Source: Platycnemis pennipes (lineage: Eukaryota > Arthropoda > Insecta > Odonata > Platycnemididae). From it: a stretch of 64,000 bases of DNA. This document shows positions 1-14,200 of this stretch, piece after piece (the stretch's first letter is position 1; each line of letters begins with the position of its first letter). The translations under genes were made by a program, and so were the position numbers. Location: contig OW121846.1 in assembly GCA_933228895.1 (NCBI GenBank), forward strand, positions 113,587,336-113,651,335, in the 5' to 3' direction. Below the pieces are notes generated by a model. It worked only from the letters and a program-made list of their open reading frames with translations. It had not been told where the DNA came from and did not search any database.

Positions 1-2086
1 TAAAAAAGGGCCGTAACATACATGTATGCCATCTGTTACTGCCAATGAATGACCATGTATGCAATCCACCATATGGATTCACGTTGGCACACTGGATTGT
101 CAGACATTTAGGCCAGAATGACCTACTTTGCATTGATTTTCCCTGAGCTTCAGGAGTTGGTTGATTGCTATTAAATGGCATCAAAGATATTTGTGCTTCA
201 TTCTTCAGTAGCCACATTAATAATAGTAGTGAGTAAGTAACTTCAGGTGTCGCTCACAGCAAAACAAGAACTTGGTTATGTTCATCTTGCCTGAAAACTT
301 TGTAAAGTGAAGTCAGTGTTAATTCATAAGTGAAGATACTCAGTGCCCTAGCTCTGGGTCAAAGGGAACTGGTAGACCAGGGTCACCGAGGTAGGAACTT
401 TACCGGGGATGTATTAGAAACTGTGATTTCCATTTTTTTGAGAAAATTGGATTAAAACTGTATGCCATTTTTCTTTAATTCAAGTTGGCTGACATCTGTC
501 AGGTAATGGGTGGAACTATTTACTCTAGGACTAAATGAAATTGCCTTAGTTACGGGGAAAATACATAGCGTTGTGGGTGTTGAGTATGGGTGAAAAAGGT
601 AATTGTGGAACAAATGGAAAACTTATGGATTCCCAGCAGTCAAAAGGTGGTGGAGAAAAGGGAGCAGGGGCATGTGATGAGTGGGGAAGGCTGATGGGTG
701 GTTGGGAAGGGGGTTTGGGGAAAGGTCATTGCAATATTATGTTCCCAAGAGAGAGGGCAGTGGTGCAAGGTGCTTGACTGAGCCATCCAGACCTTGGGAC
801 GAGAAACAGAAATGAGGGTGCAGAGAGTGGGGAGTGTAGGTGCGGCTGCAGGCAGATGGATGCCAGGACAGAAACCCACGTTACAAAATACCACCCAGGG
901 CATGATTCCGTAGAAATAATGAATGTGGCACATGCCCTGGTGTAAAGAGAGGGATTGACCATTCAAGGAAAGGTTGGGAAAGGTTCAAATCTTCGGATCC
1001 GTTGAGTTTCACCTCGAATCCAAATCCTTAAAAACCGGAGTAACTTACATCCTCAGGAGACGAAAATCATTGCGTTCTTTTAAATTCAACTTTCTCACCA
1101 CCACCCATGATCAAAAATCGGAAGCATGGATACAAGAGCCATGTTTGCCCAGTGGAACTCAGTAGCATGAAAGAGTACTGTGTGTCATGCAGGCTGAAAG
1201 TAGATTGGAGATCAATCATCCACAGGAGCATAAAGGAATCCAGTGTTGCAGAACATGCATCCAGTCCAGGTGGAGTGCTTAACACATTCAACCCGGATAA
1301 TTTCTAGTGTGCAATCATGAAAAACGGAAAGGTTTTTCTGCCACATTAATTTGGCTAGTCACTTAAATGAAATTTAAAATTAGTTAAAACTTTTTTTGAA
1401 TAACAAAACTCGATTATTTATTAAAGACGTGAGTTCGAGTCCTCGAGAGAGGTCTTTATAGAGATCTTCAGTGAGGTCATCAGAGAGGTGACTAACAGAC
1501 GCGAATGCGCGTCCTTCGGTATCTTGGCAAAGCACCTCGGACGCGCATTCGCGTCCGTCGGGTTGAACATGTTAATATTTTACTGGGGAAGGCACGAGTA
1601 ATAGCGAAACTACCTTGCCACTACCCAAGATTGATAGGGGAGTTGGTGGAAATAGAGAAACGTCCATGGAACTCCAACTGTGTCGGTTGCATTAAACTCA
1701 TCTCTGCATAAAATATGTAGATTCTTTCGTCCACCACCTGGGGGAATGTCCTCCAAAACACCATTATTTCTTTTTAATTTACTTGTTGCATGTTTGTACT
1801 TCAACAGGCAAAGTATAAGTTAGCACAATAACATTTATTATATTAATTGAAATTCTAGTGTTGGAGGCATTTTAATTTCAAGCTATTCGAATATTCAAGT
1901 TATAATTAATATTCACGTCCGAGGAATGTGCTATTCTTCTCATTTATTGAATTATGATCACTCATCTGTTGGTGTAATGCATAGAAGCATCTTGAAATAT
2001 ATCTCTTATTTCCATCTATATGTTGTCAAGATGGAGGCATTGTAATTGTCTTTTAATTTAAGTTTGCAATGTATTATGTCTTCCAG
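1..2086. other. FCHo intron (upstream part), no gene seen
   Basis: Presumed 3' part of the intron before the first visible exon. It has purine-rich low-complexity DNA around 640-760 and the strong hairpin at 1498-1555. I see no exon with FCHo similarity. Confidence 0.5.
1498..1555. repeat. perfect 17-bp inverted repeat (hairpin)
   Basis: Arms 1498-1514 (GACGCGAATGCGCGTCC) and 1539-1555 are exact reverse complements, separated by 24 bases. CpG-rich in an AT-rich intron. May be a MITE end or an isolated foldback. Confidence 0.8.
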
Positions 2087-2226
2087 GGACGAGAAGGAAG
2101 ATGGAAGCCGAAAATCAGAAACTCCAACTCCTGAAGTTGATGAAGAAGGTTATTGTATACGTCCTAAGCCTGAAATGTGGGAAAACGATAAGGGCAGTTT
2201 TTATTCTAGTTCAGATACAGACTCGG
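2087..2226 (+). CDS. FCHo: FCHo exon 1 in window (post-F-BAR acidic linker)
   Basis: Acceptor ttccag ends at 2086 and donor gtgag begins at 2227. It encodes residues 1-46 of the visible part, including [12 protein letters not shown] and the run SSSDTDS. The [11 protein letters not shown] motif is the conserved start of the FCHo linker just behind the F-BAR and its extension. Phase in 2, phase out 1. The upstream exon is not in the window. Confidence 0.93.
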
Positions 2227-5200
2227 GTGAGATTTGGATATTTTCAAACTTTAAGTCAATTACAACTTTAGATCAATGAAATATGTGTTCATCACTGTAA
2301 AAATGTGAAACTAATATCAGAAACACATCTTCCAGAAGATGAACGAGAAAGGAAGATACATGTAGAAATCAAACCCTTGAGTAATGGATCTGCCCCAATG
2401 AGTGCTAGTGTTGATGAGCTCCGAGCTACGGTGGAAAATTTATCCCTATCTCCAGGTGGCCTTATATCGGTAAGTTAAAATATACACCCAGCTTTGTTCA
2501 TTTTTTTTATTTTTCTTGTTTAGGTGGGAAAATTGAACTCCATTTCACTGTAGAATACTGTATTCGTGTGAGTTGAAGATGTCCCTGAATCTAAGACAAC
2601 ACCTAATTTTGGAGTACTTTTGTAAATGTAATGGCCAACTTTAGCATTAGTATCATTGTAACATTTTTCACACCTGTCAATATTTTTTTCTCCATATCTC
2701 TTGAACAGAATTACCTCCGTACTAAGTTGGAAACCTTTTTAAATACAATCGTTCAGGTTAAAAAAACGTTCAGTGTAAGATAACAAAAACCTAAACTAAA
2801 TCTTTATTGTAATTACCATAAATATGTAATTACAGTAAAACCCCTTATTTATACTTTCCTCGGGACTGCTAGAAAAAGTGTAAATTGTGGGAAAATGCAA
2901 GCAGTGGGAAAAGTAGAATATTCACTTCAAAATGCATTATATTTACACAATATAGAGCACAGATTAAAATAAGGAGCACTGATACACTGATTTAGAGTAA
3001 TATTATTAATTATTTCTTAAAGCATATAGCTGTTCTGATTTATTTTTGTATGATATTTGCCACACACCTTGGTGGCTTGCAGGGTATTATGTAGATGAAG
3101 ATAATATATTCCTACCAATTTTTAAACTACCCAACCAATGATTGGACATTGTAGATTATTCCCAAACTTTAGACATTGGGCAATGTTTTTCCTTTTATGA
3201 CAAAGCTATTTACGGTGATATTTGATGATCTAGAACTTAAAATCACTTTTGAAGTTGGTATTCCTTCATGTCAAGATTTTTTGACATTTTCTTATTTTCG
3301 ACAAATGTCTTCACTAGCATCTTTCTGAATCACATCCTGATTTTTAATAATTGTATTCATTTTGAGAGACCAGTAATCATATTTGGCCACACCAGTGCAA
3401 ATTGCATCATGAGAATCCACTTGATCCATAATTTTTTATTTACGCCTGAATTGAAAATATTCTAGTGGCTGCGAATGCTTCTGTGATGATTGCAGTGATC
3501 AGAAATGACTCGAGGCTTTCTGGTTTTTTTCTGCATTTATTCATCCTGATGGTTCACAGTTTCGCCAGCATTTCAGATGGGTCTGAAGTTCCAGTCTGAA
3601 GGTCCAAAGTACAAGAAATACATAGGATTAAGATGTAGGATGTTTGATGGGATGCTATCTTCGGACTGAAGATTACATCTGGAATACTGGCATAAGGATG
3701 AACCAATGCAGGAGAAACCTAAACAGGGTTCATACCGGTCAGGAAAGTCATGGAAATATCAGGGAAATCAAAATCGGGACTTGAAATCATGGAAATGTCA
3801 GGGAAATTAGATTCTGGTCAGGGAAAATCTCCAGAGGTGCAGCAAAAAGATGAAAATCATGGTTGAATGCACAGAGTGTTGCTGCGCTCAAGGGATGAGG
3901 TGCATATTTTTTAGCCGTTATGGCTGTGCGGCGCAGGGTAGCGTGGACTTAGCGGCTCCCTCGGGATCTAGCTGCTTGGTCTGCTCGTCTGTTGTTTTGT
4001 TTTTGAATTTTGACGTGAATTGTGTTATTCTCCTGGAATAAAACTTTATTTCACAATATACCTTGCTGCATTTTCTCATAAAATCCCTATACACGATTGC
4101 TTTGCCGTTGATATTAAGTCTGGGAAATTTCAAAAATTGGGACTGGAAATCAGGGAAATTGAAAATGAAAGTTGGTACGAACCCTGCCAAAAACCCTTGA
4201 GTCATCTGAAAATTTTCTAATTCACTTCAATTTCCCATTTCTAAGAAGGATAAAATTTATGTTCTGGAGTAGTTGAAGATAACATAGACAACACATAAGA
4301 ATATGAGCTACCTCGCTGGTCAGCAAACGCAAGAAGTTACCCAACTTAACACATTTATCAACAAAATACTGTTATTTTCCTGTGATAAAACAAGTTTCAA
4401 TAAGTTTTGTTTTGTAAAATTGATGGTTTCTGGCGTCACTTTATGGAATTTACTTGTATTCATTATGAATGACAAAATAAACTTTGTATTTCCACATTTA
4501 TTTATCTCGCACTACTATTACCATGGTTTCGACGGTTAACACACTCAATGCTGGCCTATTTCATGAAAACTTATTCATGTGCGAAAGTTTTTTTTTTATT
4601 TGATATGAATAAATACATTATTATAAATGCTTTAAACATAAAATTTTTGCAATATAATAATAATTTTTTACTTAGCAACGAACATAACGGACCCCATGCC
4701 TTGACGTCAAGGCATCCGCCTCCCAAGGCGAGGCATGCCTTGAATTCAAGGCATCCGCGTTGAGTGTGTTAACGTCATCATAACATCCTGATGATGACGT
4801 TAATCATCAAAACCATGGTCGTAGTAGTGTGAGATAAAGAAATGTGGAATTACAAAGTTTATTTTGTTTTGTAGTAAACTGTCATAGTAAATCGAAATGA
4901 TCTCAGTTGTCGGCCAACAGTTCACTTCTTGTATTTTTAACAAATGAGCTTAAAATTAGCTACTAATTTTCTGGTAAATTGGAATTTCTCAATCCAAATT
5001 TATTTGCATATCATAAAAACATTTATGTTGGGGCACAAATTTCTATAAATGAATTCTGTTATCTTTGATGAAGGAAACTACTCGATTGGCACAAATGCTT
5101 TTCTTATCCAAGAAAATATTTCACTTGGTTATTAATTTCTAGGATATTAAAACAAGAGCATTCTAAGACTGTGGCGCAGGCCTTTGTATCTATTCACTGC

Positions 5201-8200
5201 AGTTAAATTATAGATTTTAGGTACTGTGAAATAAATTCAGTGGCAGATATTTATTAGAAGTGTAGGTCACCAGTAATCTTCTAATTACACCTTCTCTTAC
5301 TTTCAGGGAAGAAGAGGGTCAAATTCTGAGACAGATCATCATATGAAAAGATCTCAGTCAGTTTCACAACAACTTGGTGGGTAAGTGCCATTGGAGCATT
5401 CATATAACAGCATCTGATAAAATTTTGGTTACTCTGATGAAGTATTTTTTTACATTCTCAGTCTCCAATTTCTTTTATATTGAGGAACTTCATGTATGTA
5501 ATAAGATCCTGTACCTACACGTGTTTCATCATGATGGGGCATATCTTGCACCACTGGATTATGCATCAACCAAACAAGTGGTGGGGAGACCGATTGTGTG
5601 CTCTTCCCATTCCTTGCAAAAAGTGCCAATGTACTCCTGTAGTGTCACAATTAGTTGCCAGTAGTTCACTGATTGTTGGCAGATGGCTCTCCAATGCAGA
5701 TTACTTCAGAGTCCTCTGGATTGCCAATAATAAACTATATAGTTGAGTCGTCGCATACACTTCCACAATGGGAATTGCGATGGCGGCCATCTGTACTCTC
5801 ACATCCCTATACAATCTTACGGGGAAAGTTGGCGTAACCCTCATTTTTTCGAGAATATCTGATTCATGATGCTTAACGGGCAAAAATAAGATGAAGTTTA
5901 TAGTTGAGAGCAGTTTAGATCAAGAAGGAACTTTGCATCATCAATATAAAAGATTATGAAAAATTACGAAAATCACAATTTTTTAATGCGCATAAATTAA
6001 GTCACGATGGAAATAAAGGGACGCATCCTGACTGTAAATGTTACAAATTTTAATTTTGGTGGAATTAAGTTAAGGGAAATAATTGATGCTAGTGTACGAA
6101 GGAAACCTATAGCATTTCAGAAAATTGTGTAGCAGCTGAAAGAACCGCGTTTAAGATATTGTGCGTACCGTAACCATTGAAATACCTATGAAACTATTGG
6201 GGTTATCGTATTAACTCGAATACCGATTGGTGCAATTAATATTTACAAATTTGCTATGTTCTCCTCACCCTTTAGAAGCATAAAAATTATGATTGAATAA
6301 AAACAGTGAATGACTTTGTTCCTAACAATTAATGCATTAAATCCTTTCTGGAGCAGTCTCCAATTAATTAGATAGTATCTGCACTAAGGTAATTTCGCTA
6401 GCTTTGGAATAGAAAGAAATAAAATGAGGAAAAAAATTTTGAAATTCATTCGTGATCATTTAATGCACATAGAAACTCACATAGAATTCTGTCCAGAGTA
6501 ATTTCACAAATCCATTAGCTATCACTAATTATGCATTAATTTCAAAGGCATTATTTTCCAAAATATTTGGTACAGCATCCTTGGTGGTGAATATTCAGGA
6601 AAATTAATTTTCCAGACCTGCAAAAATCAGGAAAAATAGAAAGATTAAATCAAAATAAATTGTGAGTCCATTAATTGAGAATCAAGAAAATAAGAAAAGC
6701 AAGGGATTTCACCAGCTTCAATTATGCCAAATGGAAACTGATTACTATAAACTGACATGTTAACAGGATTAGAAAACACATTAAATTGCATACATAAATG
6801 TAAAAAAAATTTATCAAAATTAATTAGAAAAATACCAGCCGAAAATGGAACAACCAGGAAAGAAAAGAAAATAACATTTGAAATAAATATCTAACTTAAA
6901 AAAATGTGCACGAGAAAGTACAGCATGAATGTATGCTCAACAGACCAACAAAACAGTGCCCCAAAACATAAAAAATTAAAAAACATTAGAAATCAGGAAG
7001 AAGCTGTCCATAAATGTGTTCCGCATATAAGTGCTGCTGTATCTGCAATCATTTCTTCCCAGCTAGTCATGATAACTACACCATTGATAACGAGATAAAA
7101 AATCCAATTTTTATAAAAAAGAGCCTATTAATTTTCAAGTCCATTGAAATAATAGGTTTATCACAGCCATATGAATTGGTATGTAAAAACTTGGCCTGCG
7201 TATGCATGGAATATAAACTACATGATCAAACATTACCTGATAAGACGATTTTCTGAGTATGTTTAAACATTAACATTGCATTTATCACAGTTAATAAATG
7301 TTAAATACAACTCGCAGCATAAAGAGATATCAAACACTGCACTGGAAACTTGGAGAGTGGTTTCCCGAGGTACTCGTACTGAACAAAAAATTTTGCTCAT
7401 TTCACACCCTAAATTCATCGCATTGTCTAAATATGCTCTACTTTACTTTACAAAATTAAGGAACAATACAGTAGAAGGATAAATAGAACAAAAACTTACC
7501 TCACAAAGAACGGAGTAAGGCGTTGGTTGCCACTTGTCCCTTCGGCACATTTGAAGCCATTTGATCTTCTCTCAGGGTTTCTCAGGAAACGAAAAAGACG
7601 ATGTCTTGTCCTTGAGCTATTCACACAATTTGGAGCACAACAGCCACCCATTTCGCCAATTATTTTAATGAATAAGCACAAAAACCTGCTTCGGCTCAGA
7701 CTTCCATCCACCTTACAACAAGTAATGCCAATACTCAAAATGGTGGAATGTGATGACTCGACTATATAGTTTATTATTGTCAATCTAGAGGACTCTGTAT
7801 TACTTATGATGCTGAACCTTTATTGAGTCCTAAATTTACCACTGGTGTTGATCTGTTTGTATTTTCATATGTGATACATTACATTTTTCCTAATCTACTG
7901 CAAAATCAACAAGAACATCTCTGCGGTTTCAGCTTAGTCGTAGGAAATTGGTTGGCAAGGTTAAACCTTGTCGATCAGTGTTTGAACCTATCTTATTTCT
8001 TCACCTTTAGGAAGGTGAAGAAATGAATTTGGATGAGATAGACAAAATCATCCTCTTGCTCTGTAGTGGCACCCTCATTTATGTCAATCTTCTGTATATC
8101 CTCAATAATAATAATTTTTTCCATATGTCCTTACAGAACTGCCTGGGTGTCAAATGCATTCATTCAAAGAATTTGCATCGCTTGCATATTCAATCCCCAA

Positions 8201-11200
8201 GGATGTAAAAGTTGAGTAGGCAAGATAATAAATTGATAACATGAAAGTTCAGTTCATGTTAAACTATGAGTCCAAAATTTTAAACAGTCCTCAAATTCAA
8301 TTATTGCTTCCTCTCATTATTGTATACTCTCAGTAGAATATACAATGCAAACATGAAATGGTTCATCTTTTAAAAATAAAACAAGGCTCAAAAACTGATA
8401 ATTTGAGAAATTCAACTGTTTGAAATTTAACTTTGAGGAATAAAGAGTTACTATGCTTTCGACGTTGGTTTTATTTGCTACAACCTGGGTTTCGTGCATA
8501 GCTAGAGATCTTCAGGTGAAGATTTTGCAATGTGATGAAGTCAAAAATGTGAAGACACCTTTAGATGTGAAGACTTGACAAAATCGGATTTTAGCAAGTA
8601 AATCTGATGTGGAAAACAAAGGTAATCTCTTCATTCCTGATAATGTGAATCCAGTCTGTTCTGTGCTCCTTCTGTCATATTCACTCCAGCTGGCAGCAAT
8701 GAGAATTTCTCGGTGGCAGGTGGGTAGAGTGGTCGTTCAGAGGTCACTTACTGATACCATGATCTGGCTTCCCCCATTCTTACGACGGAGGTTTCTTTAC
8801 TCAGTCCTAGTGGGCCTCTTCCCATAGACAATACCTCATGGTGATATTTCCAGGTACTTTTCTCCAGTGCATTAACTAATGACGTGACATTTTCCATTTC
8901 CATCTTAATATTTTACCTACAGGAAGCCAAGTAGTGATCTGCTGGGGTTGAACCTGTTCCAGAGCCCAACTATTTCAAGTGCCTCCACTCCAACTGGCAT
9001 GCATCCATATGCACCACTGCAAAGCCCGCCTGTCATTCAGAGTCCAACTCAGGTGCCTCTTGGGAGCCCTGCTCAGCCGCCAGACTCAGCTTCCTTACCT
9101 ACTTCATACTCACGCTATGCCGGCAAGTTTTGTTTTTGCATCAACCTCATTGGATGTTAATTTTCAATATTGAGTGTGAAATGCACCAATGTCATTAATA
9201 AATGTACACTGGAGGGGTGGGCAGGGGCTTCTGGGGCTCTCTCGGCACTTTGACCCCTGTGGACCCATTGTGCCTACCGACATTTTACCGATCCGTCACT
9301 TTCAGGTAGAGGTATGGATGAGGGTCTGTCCATTATCACTGGTATACTTTAACTCAAGTAAAATAATGAGAGATGTGTAGGATGGGCTTGGTGCAGGATT
9401 TAAAGGTAGTAGTAGAGTTGAGAGAGACAGCAATGTTTTCTGATAATCTAAGGCTAGTCAGCCTAGGGATGACAAAAATTACGAGGTGCATTCCATAAGT
9501 TGTGTGAAATACAGAGAACGAATATAAGCCATGATGAAACAGAAGGAATGAGAGTGAAAAAATGTAGGTTAAATTGAAAGTAGGTGGTCACAAACAGGCC
9601 CATGTGGAGGAAGGAATTGGTCTACATTCTTTTACACTTTTCTCCATCATTTCATGTGGTTTTTCAATGGTGTTTTACTTGTATATGGTAAATTCAAATG
9701 CTTTGCTCGGGAATCACGTGAACAAGCATGTGCATGCTTACACATTCATGTATGTGAAGCTACATGCGAGTCCACTCTTTGAAAATTTTTCATTTTTTCT
9801 TCTATCAACAAGAGTTTACTTCTCCTTTGCCTGCCATAGTTAAGTTTGTTTTACCATGATCACAATTCTGGTATCTTTCAAAATGTACTGCTTCACGCAC
9901 ACAACATTTACCATGATAATTGAACTACCATTTTATTTCTCTGCATACTTCCTTTCATATGTTATTTGTTCCCATGCAAAGAAAAATAAGTTGGGTAAAC
10001 AGGCAAACATAGCTATTGCAGAACAATTTTCAATGCAAAAATGACCTAATTTTCCCCGTTTCATGACTTGTAATGCTCACGTATTTTCTACGTGTTTCTC
10101 ACGCTATTCTACACTCAAAGAAAAGGTGGGGTAAGGACAGAACACAACAAATGACATACTTTGTGATGCACAACCTGGAAAAGAAAAAAAAACCAAAGTA
10201 CGTTAGGGGGCTATTATGAACTGAGGGGTGGTCTTGTACTGCCTGGTGTGTCCAGTGTGGTTATAAACTCAGTGGTTGGGGTTCTGTCACCAGGGAAGAG
10301 TGATTTCAGGACCTCTGTGTGATTGAATGCAGCAGATGTTGCTTAGATATGAAAAATAGTATACAGTGGACTCTTGTTAGCACATTGTTGTAGTGACCCG
10401 ACGGCCTGAAGGTCATAATGAGGAAAACATGCTAAACAGGTTAGGACTTCCGGGGTAATTTGAAGATGTATGTGTTGGGTTGCATAACTTTCAGGGGAAC
10501 AATATGCTGGTCGTTCATTTTAGTTCATTCTGTAGATAGCTGGTGTTCATGTATTGTAACAAAGTTTCATTTACACTTATTAGACTTCCCAACAAAATAC
10601 ATATGATACCTTACCTTCATGTAAACTCAATAATTAATTATGATGGTAATGACCTAACAGCACATTTTGTATACACAGTCCATGCAAAAAGACTCAAGTT
10701 AAATCCTTTTTATCTCAAAAATGGGAGAAACAACATTCATACAGAGTGTATCGGCATGTAGATAATTTAGTCTTACTTTTAATGCTGGTAATGGACTCTT
10801 TTTAATAATTATGTTTTTGCAGCGAGAATGAAAAATAGTGCAATTTTTTAAAGGCACAGAGGGTAGTGTCACTTTGGCAGTAGTCATAGGTGTATGAAAC
10901 ACAGAAATCAAAGGGAATTTTGTTTGAATATTAGTTGTACTTTTGTCACCATGTCCTTTTTAAGTTTCTAGTGATTTACTTTCTTCGTTTACGTTTTTCT
11001 AAATTGAAGGACTGCAAAATTAATATTCCACGGAGAAAGATGACGCCTCGGTAGCTTAACTGGTTAAAGCACCTGGCCGAAAATCAGGGGATCCGGGTTC
11101 GAATCCTGGTCAAGGCAAATGATTTTTTCTCTGTGGAATTTCTGCTATATTTAAGTTATTCTATTCAATGTACAGAGCCAGGTTTTCTCCTAAGTATGCA

Positions 11201-14200
11201 ACATTGGAGGCATGGACAAAAACCTTCGTATTCATTTTAAAATTTCTAATGCATCATAACACATGACCATGCCACAATACATTATTTGATTTTATATATT
11301 TTAATATGAGTTTGGGGCGAAGGCGGAAATGCCAAACAAGTTAAGCACTGAGTAGAAGGGACTTGAGTTTAGGACTGACAGTAGAACTTTAATTTTTGCC
11401 ACTATTTCAACACTCACCAAATGTGAAATTTCGTCTACTTTTCGAAGAAGGTTACACTTTTCAAATAATATTTTTCTTTTCCCCACAGGCTTTCCCATGG
11501 CTGATTCTAAGCACTTGTCTCACTTTTAATATCATGAAGGAATGGTGCACGCTTAGTTTTGATGTGTGGTTGACACATGTTAAATAAATGAACATTGAGA
11601 TAAAATGTGTGGCTTGTGGGTGCCCTTTTAATTATTCATTAAAATTTTTCAACCATACTATATCTATTTTAATATTTTTGTTAGCGTTAACAATGTTTTT
11701 AATGCAAGATTTAAACCTTTTGCAAGATATTCATTCTCAAATCAACCTATATGGTGATTATTTTCCTGGGACAAATTTGGTTTAGTCCTCCTCTGAACGT
11801 GCTAAAGAGGTAACGAATCTGATGCACGATGCACAGTACCATATCTGATGCACGACTGCCATTCATGTGAGTGGTCCGAGTCCTATGCCTCCACCCTAAG
11901 CTACAGCTAGCTTAACTCTCTAGTGCCACAGAATTTTGGTGAATTTGAGAGTTTTGTGTTTCCTTGTGAAAAAGAGAAACAATAGCATGAATTTGAGAGT
12001 ATTGTGATTCCTTGTGAAAAATATAAACAGTATGAAGTTACTTGTTAGATATGAATGTAATATTTTTTTATTGAACTAAAAATGGATTAATTGTTGTTTA
12101 TGGTATTCTGATACATTGCGTAAAGGATAAATGTAATTATTACAACAAAATTAGTGTAAACATTAATTTGCTCCTTGAGCCGATATATCAGCTCGTGGGA
12201 CTTTTCGCCCGTGGAGCAAAAGCCGATGTACCGGTGCGTGGCACTAAGAGGGTTTCGCATATGTCTCCTTTGTGAGGGCGATTTCGAGGTTGCTTCTTGG
12301 GAGTTCTGAGGTCCCTAACCCTTAGTGCTTACTCGGCCTGCTCTCAAAGTAAACAAGTCAAGGTTGCAGACCAGCCCAATTCCCAAACACATGATGCCGC
12401 AGATGCTATAGCATGTGTGGCATCATGTGTTTAAGCGTGGCAGCGTGTATGTCACCATAAGTTAACTTATGGCAAAATGTCTAATATGGTTTGCTTCCTA
12501 TTTCATGCAGCTTGGAACGATTTGAGACGAGACAAAGATTTTGCTGGGATGGAGCAGGGCAAAAATTTTGGGATGGAAAGAAATGTTGGGACGAGATGAA
12601 ATTTTCAGCAGTAAATAATTCAGGATATAACTGGACGAATATCTTGAAATTCAGAAATTGTGCCGGACGGGAGAAAATAAAATTTAATGGGATAAAATAT
12701 GTTGTGAACGAGGGAAAATAAAAATTTCGGGAGAAAGAAACATTTTATGAGAAAAAAACAGAACCAAGTCCTTAAAAATTTTGGCATCTATGCTGAAAAA
12801 AAGAGAAAAACCCATTGGGCCAGTGGAAGACAAACAGTGGAAACCTCTGAAGTACAAATGAATTTATCACTCGGTTTTTACAGTCGTGCATGAAAAAAGC
12901 TGACATTTCATTTTATCTTAAATAATTCAAGAGTTCAAATATGATGCATTTAAAGACCGCAAACTGGCTGCGGAAACTTAAGCGGCGTCACCCGCTGAAA
13001 ATTGCACTGTAGCAAGGAGTTCCACAGAGAAAAAATCATTCGCCTGGACCAGGACTCGAACCTGGACCCCCTGATTTCCGGCCAGGTACTCTACCAAGGG
13101 GTCCGGGTTCGAGTCCCGGTCAAGGCGAATGATTTTTTCTATGTGGAACTTCTTGCTACAGTGCAATTTTCAGCGGGTGACGCCCCTAAAGTTTCCACGG
13201 CTAGTTCGCGGTCTTTGAATTCGTTTAAGTAAGCACCTTAGTTGAAGAAATACCTTCAGGCGTAACTTTGTGGAATTGAATCATCATGAAAAAGTAAAAA
13301 TGACCTTGTATATTCCACACTTTTATTAACAATACCAACCGCAGTTTCGACGGCTATAGCGTCATTGTCAAGGCAACATATAGTGTACAACAAGTGCCGA
13401 AGGCATGATTTTTTCTCTGTGGAACTTCTTGCTACATTCATGATGCATATTTTAAATCTAAAAGTAATTCTTGACTAAAGGAATTTTTTTTACTTTTTGT
13501 AAACTTAAACAGGGTTGGCTGCTCTCTGCGAGAGTGAACAGAAGCGGGAAGGGAGGTTAGGAAAGGGAGAGTAGGGGAGGGAGTGGGGGGACTCATCGAC
13601 GGACTGATAGATGGATAATCTGATGGTCAGTTACTTGAACGTCAGATCATTGGCGCTTTACTGTAAGTTATACCATCTTCTGCAATGGTGTGTCACTGTT
13701 TTCATTTATTGTTTACCCACAAATTATGCACTGTATAGCCGTGAATGGAAAGAATGAAATTTGGGCTGGAAAACTCCGAAATGCCTAAAAATAGGATTGG
13801 TTTTGGGCATTTGAATTCATTAAAAATATCAGGTCCCTAATCATGGATTAGTAATGAGCAATTGCTGAGCCAATGATATTTAATGGTAATATATGATGGT
13901 AAAATGTTATGTTTTCCAGACATTGGACTGAATCAGTAGATCCCTGCAGCTTTGGTAGGCTCTACTGATAAATGAGAAAAGAGGATATCATACCAATGGC
14001 TAACAACTTTGTCTGTCGTTTTGTGTGCAACAGTTTGGGAGTCACAGGGCTTATGATTACTTCATGTACCATCGTTAGAGAATGTGGTTTTTGTTAATGA
14101 AAATGTTTGCCCAAACCATAACCGAGACTGGTGACCCCTCATGCTTGTCAAATTACGCAACATTTCACCTTTATGCTAATCAAATTGGAAGGCATTGATA

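Noticed and set aside
495..512. 18-base microexon between a ttcaag acceptor and gtaatg donor
   Set aside because: Phase-neutral and tiny; no conservation evidence for it.
640..966. 108-codon minus frame
   Set aside because: Purine/pyrimidine-biased low-complexity DNA without splice context or similarity to FCHo.
11045..11117. Possible tRNA-Phe gene (anticodon GAA)
   Set aside because: Acceptor mismatch, C instead of U at position 33, and the same sequence plus tail recurs at 13 kb, so it is a SINE head.
12491..12800. Degenerate GGGACGAGA / TTTGGGATGGA sequence as a gene
   Set aside because: Looks like decayed repetitive purine-rich DNA; the short frame has no domain.
12978..13232. Similar short proteins on both strands
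   Set aside because: They are the two faces of one inverted repeat, not genes.
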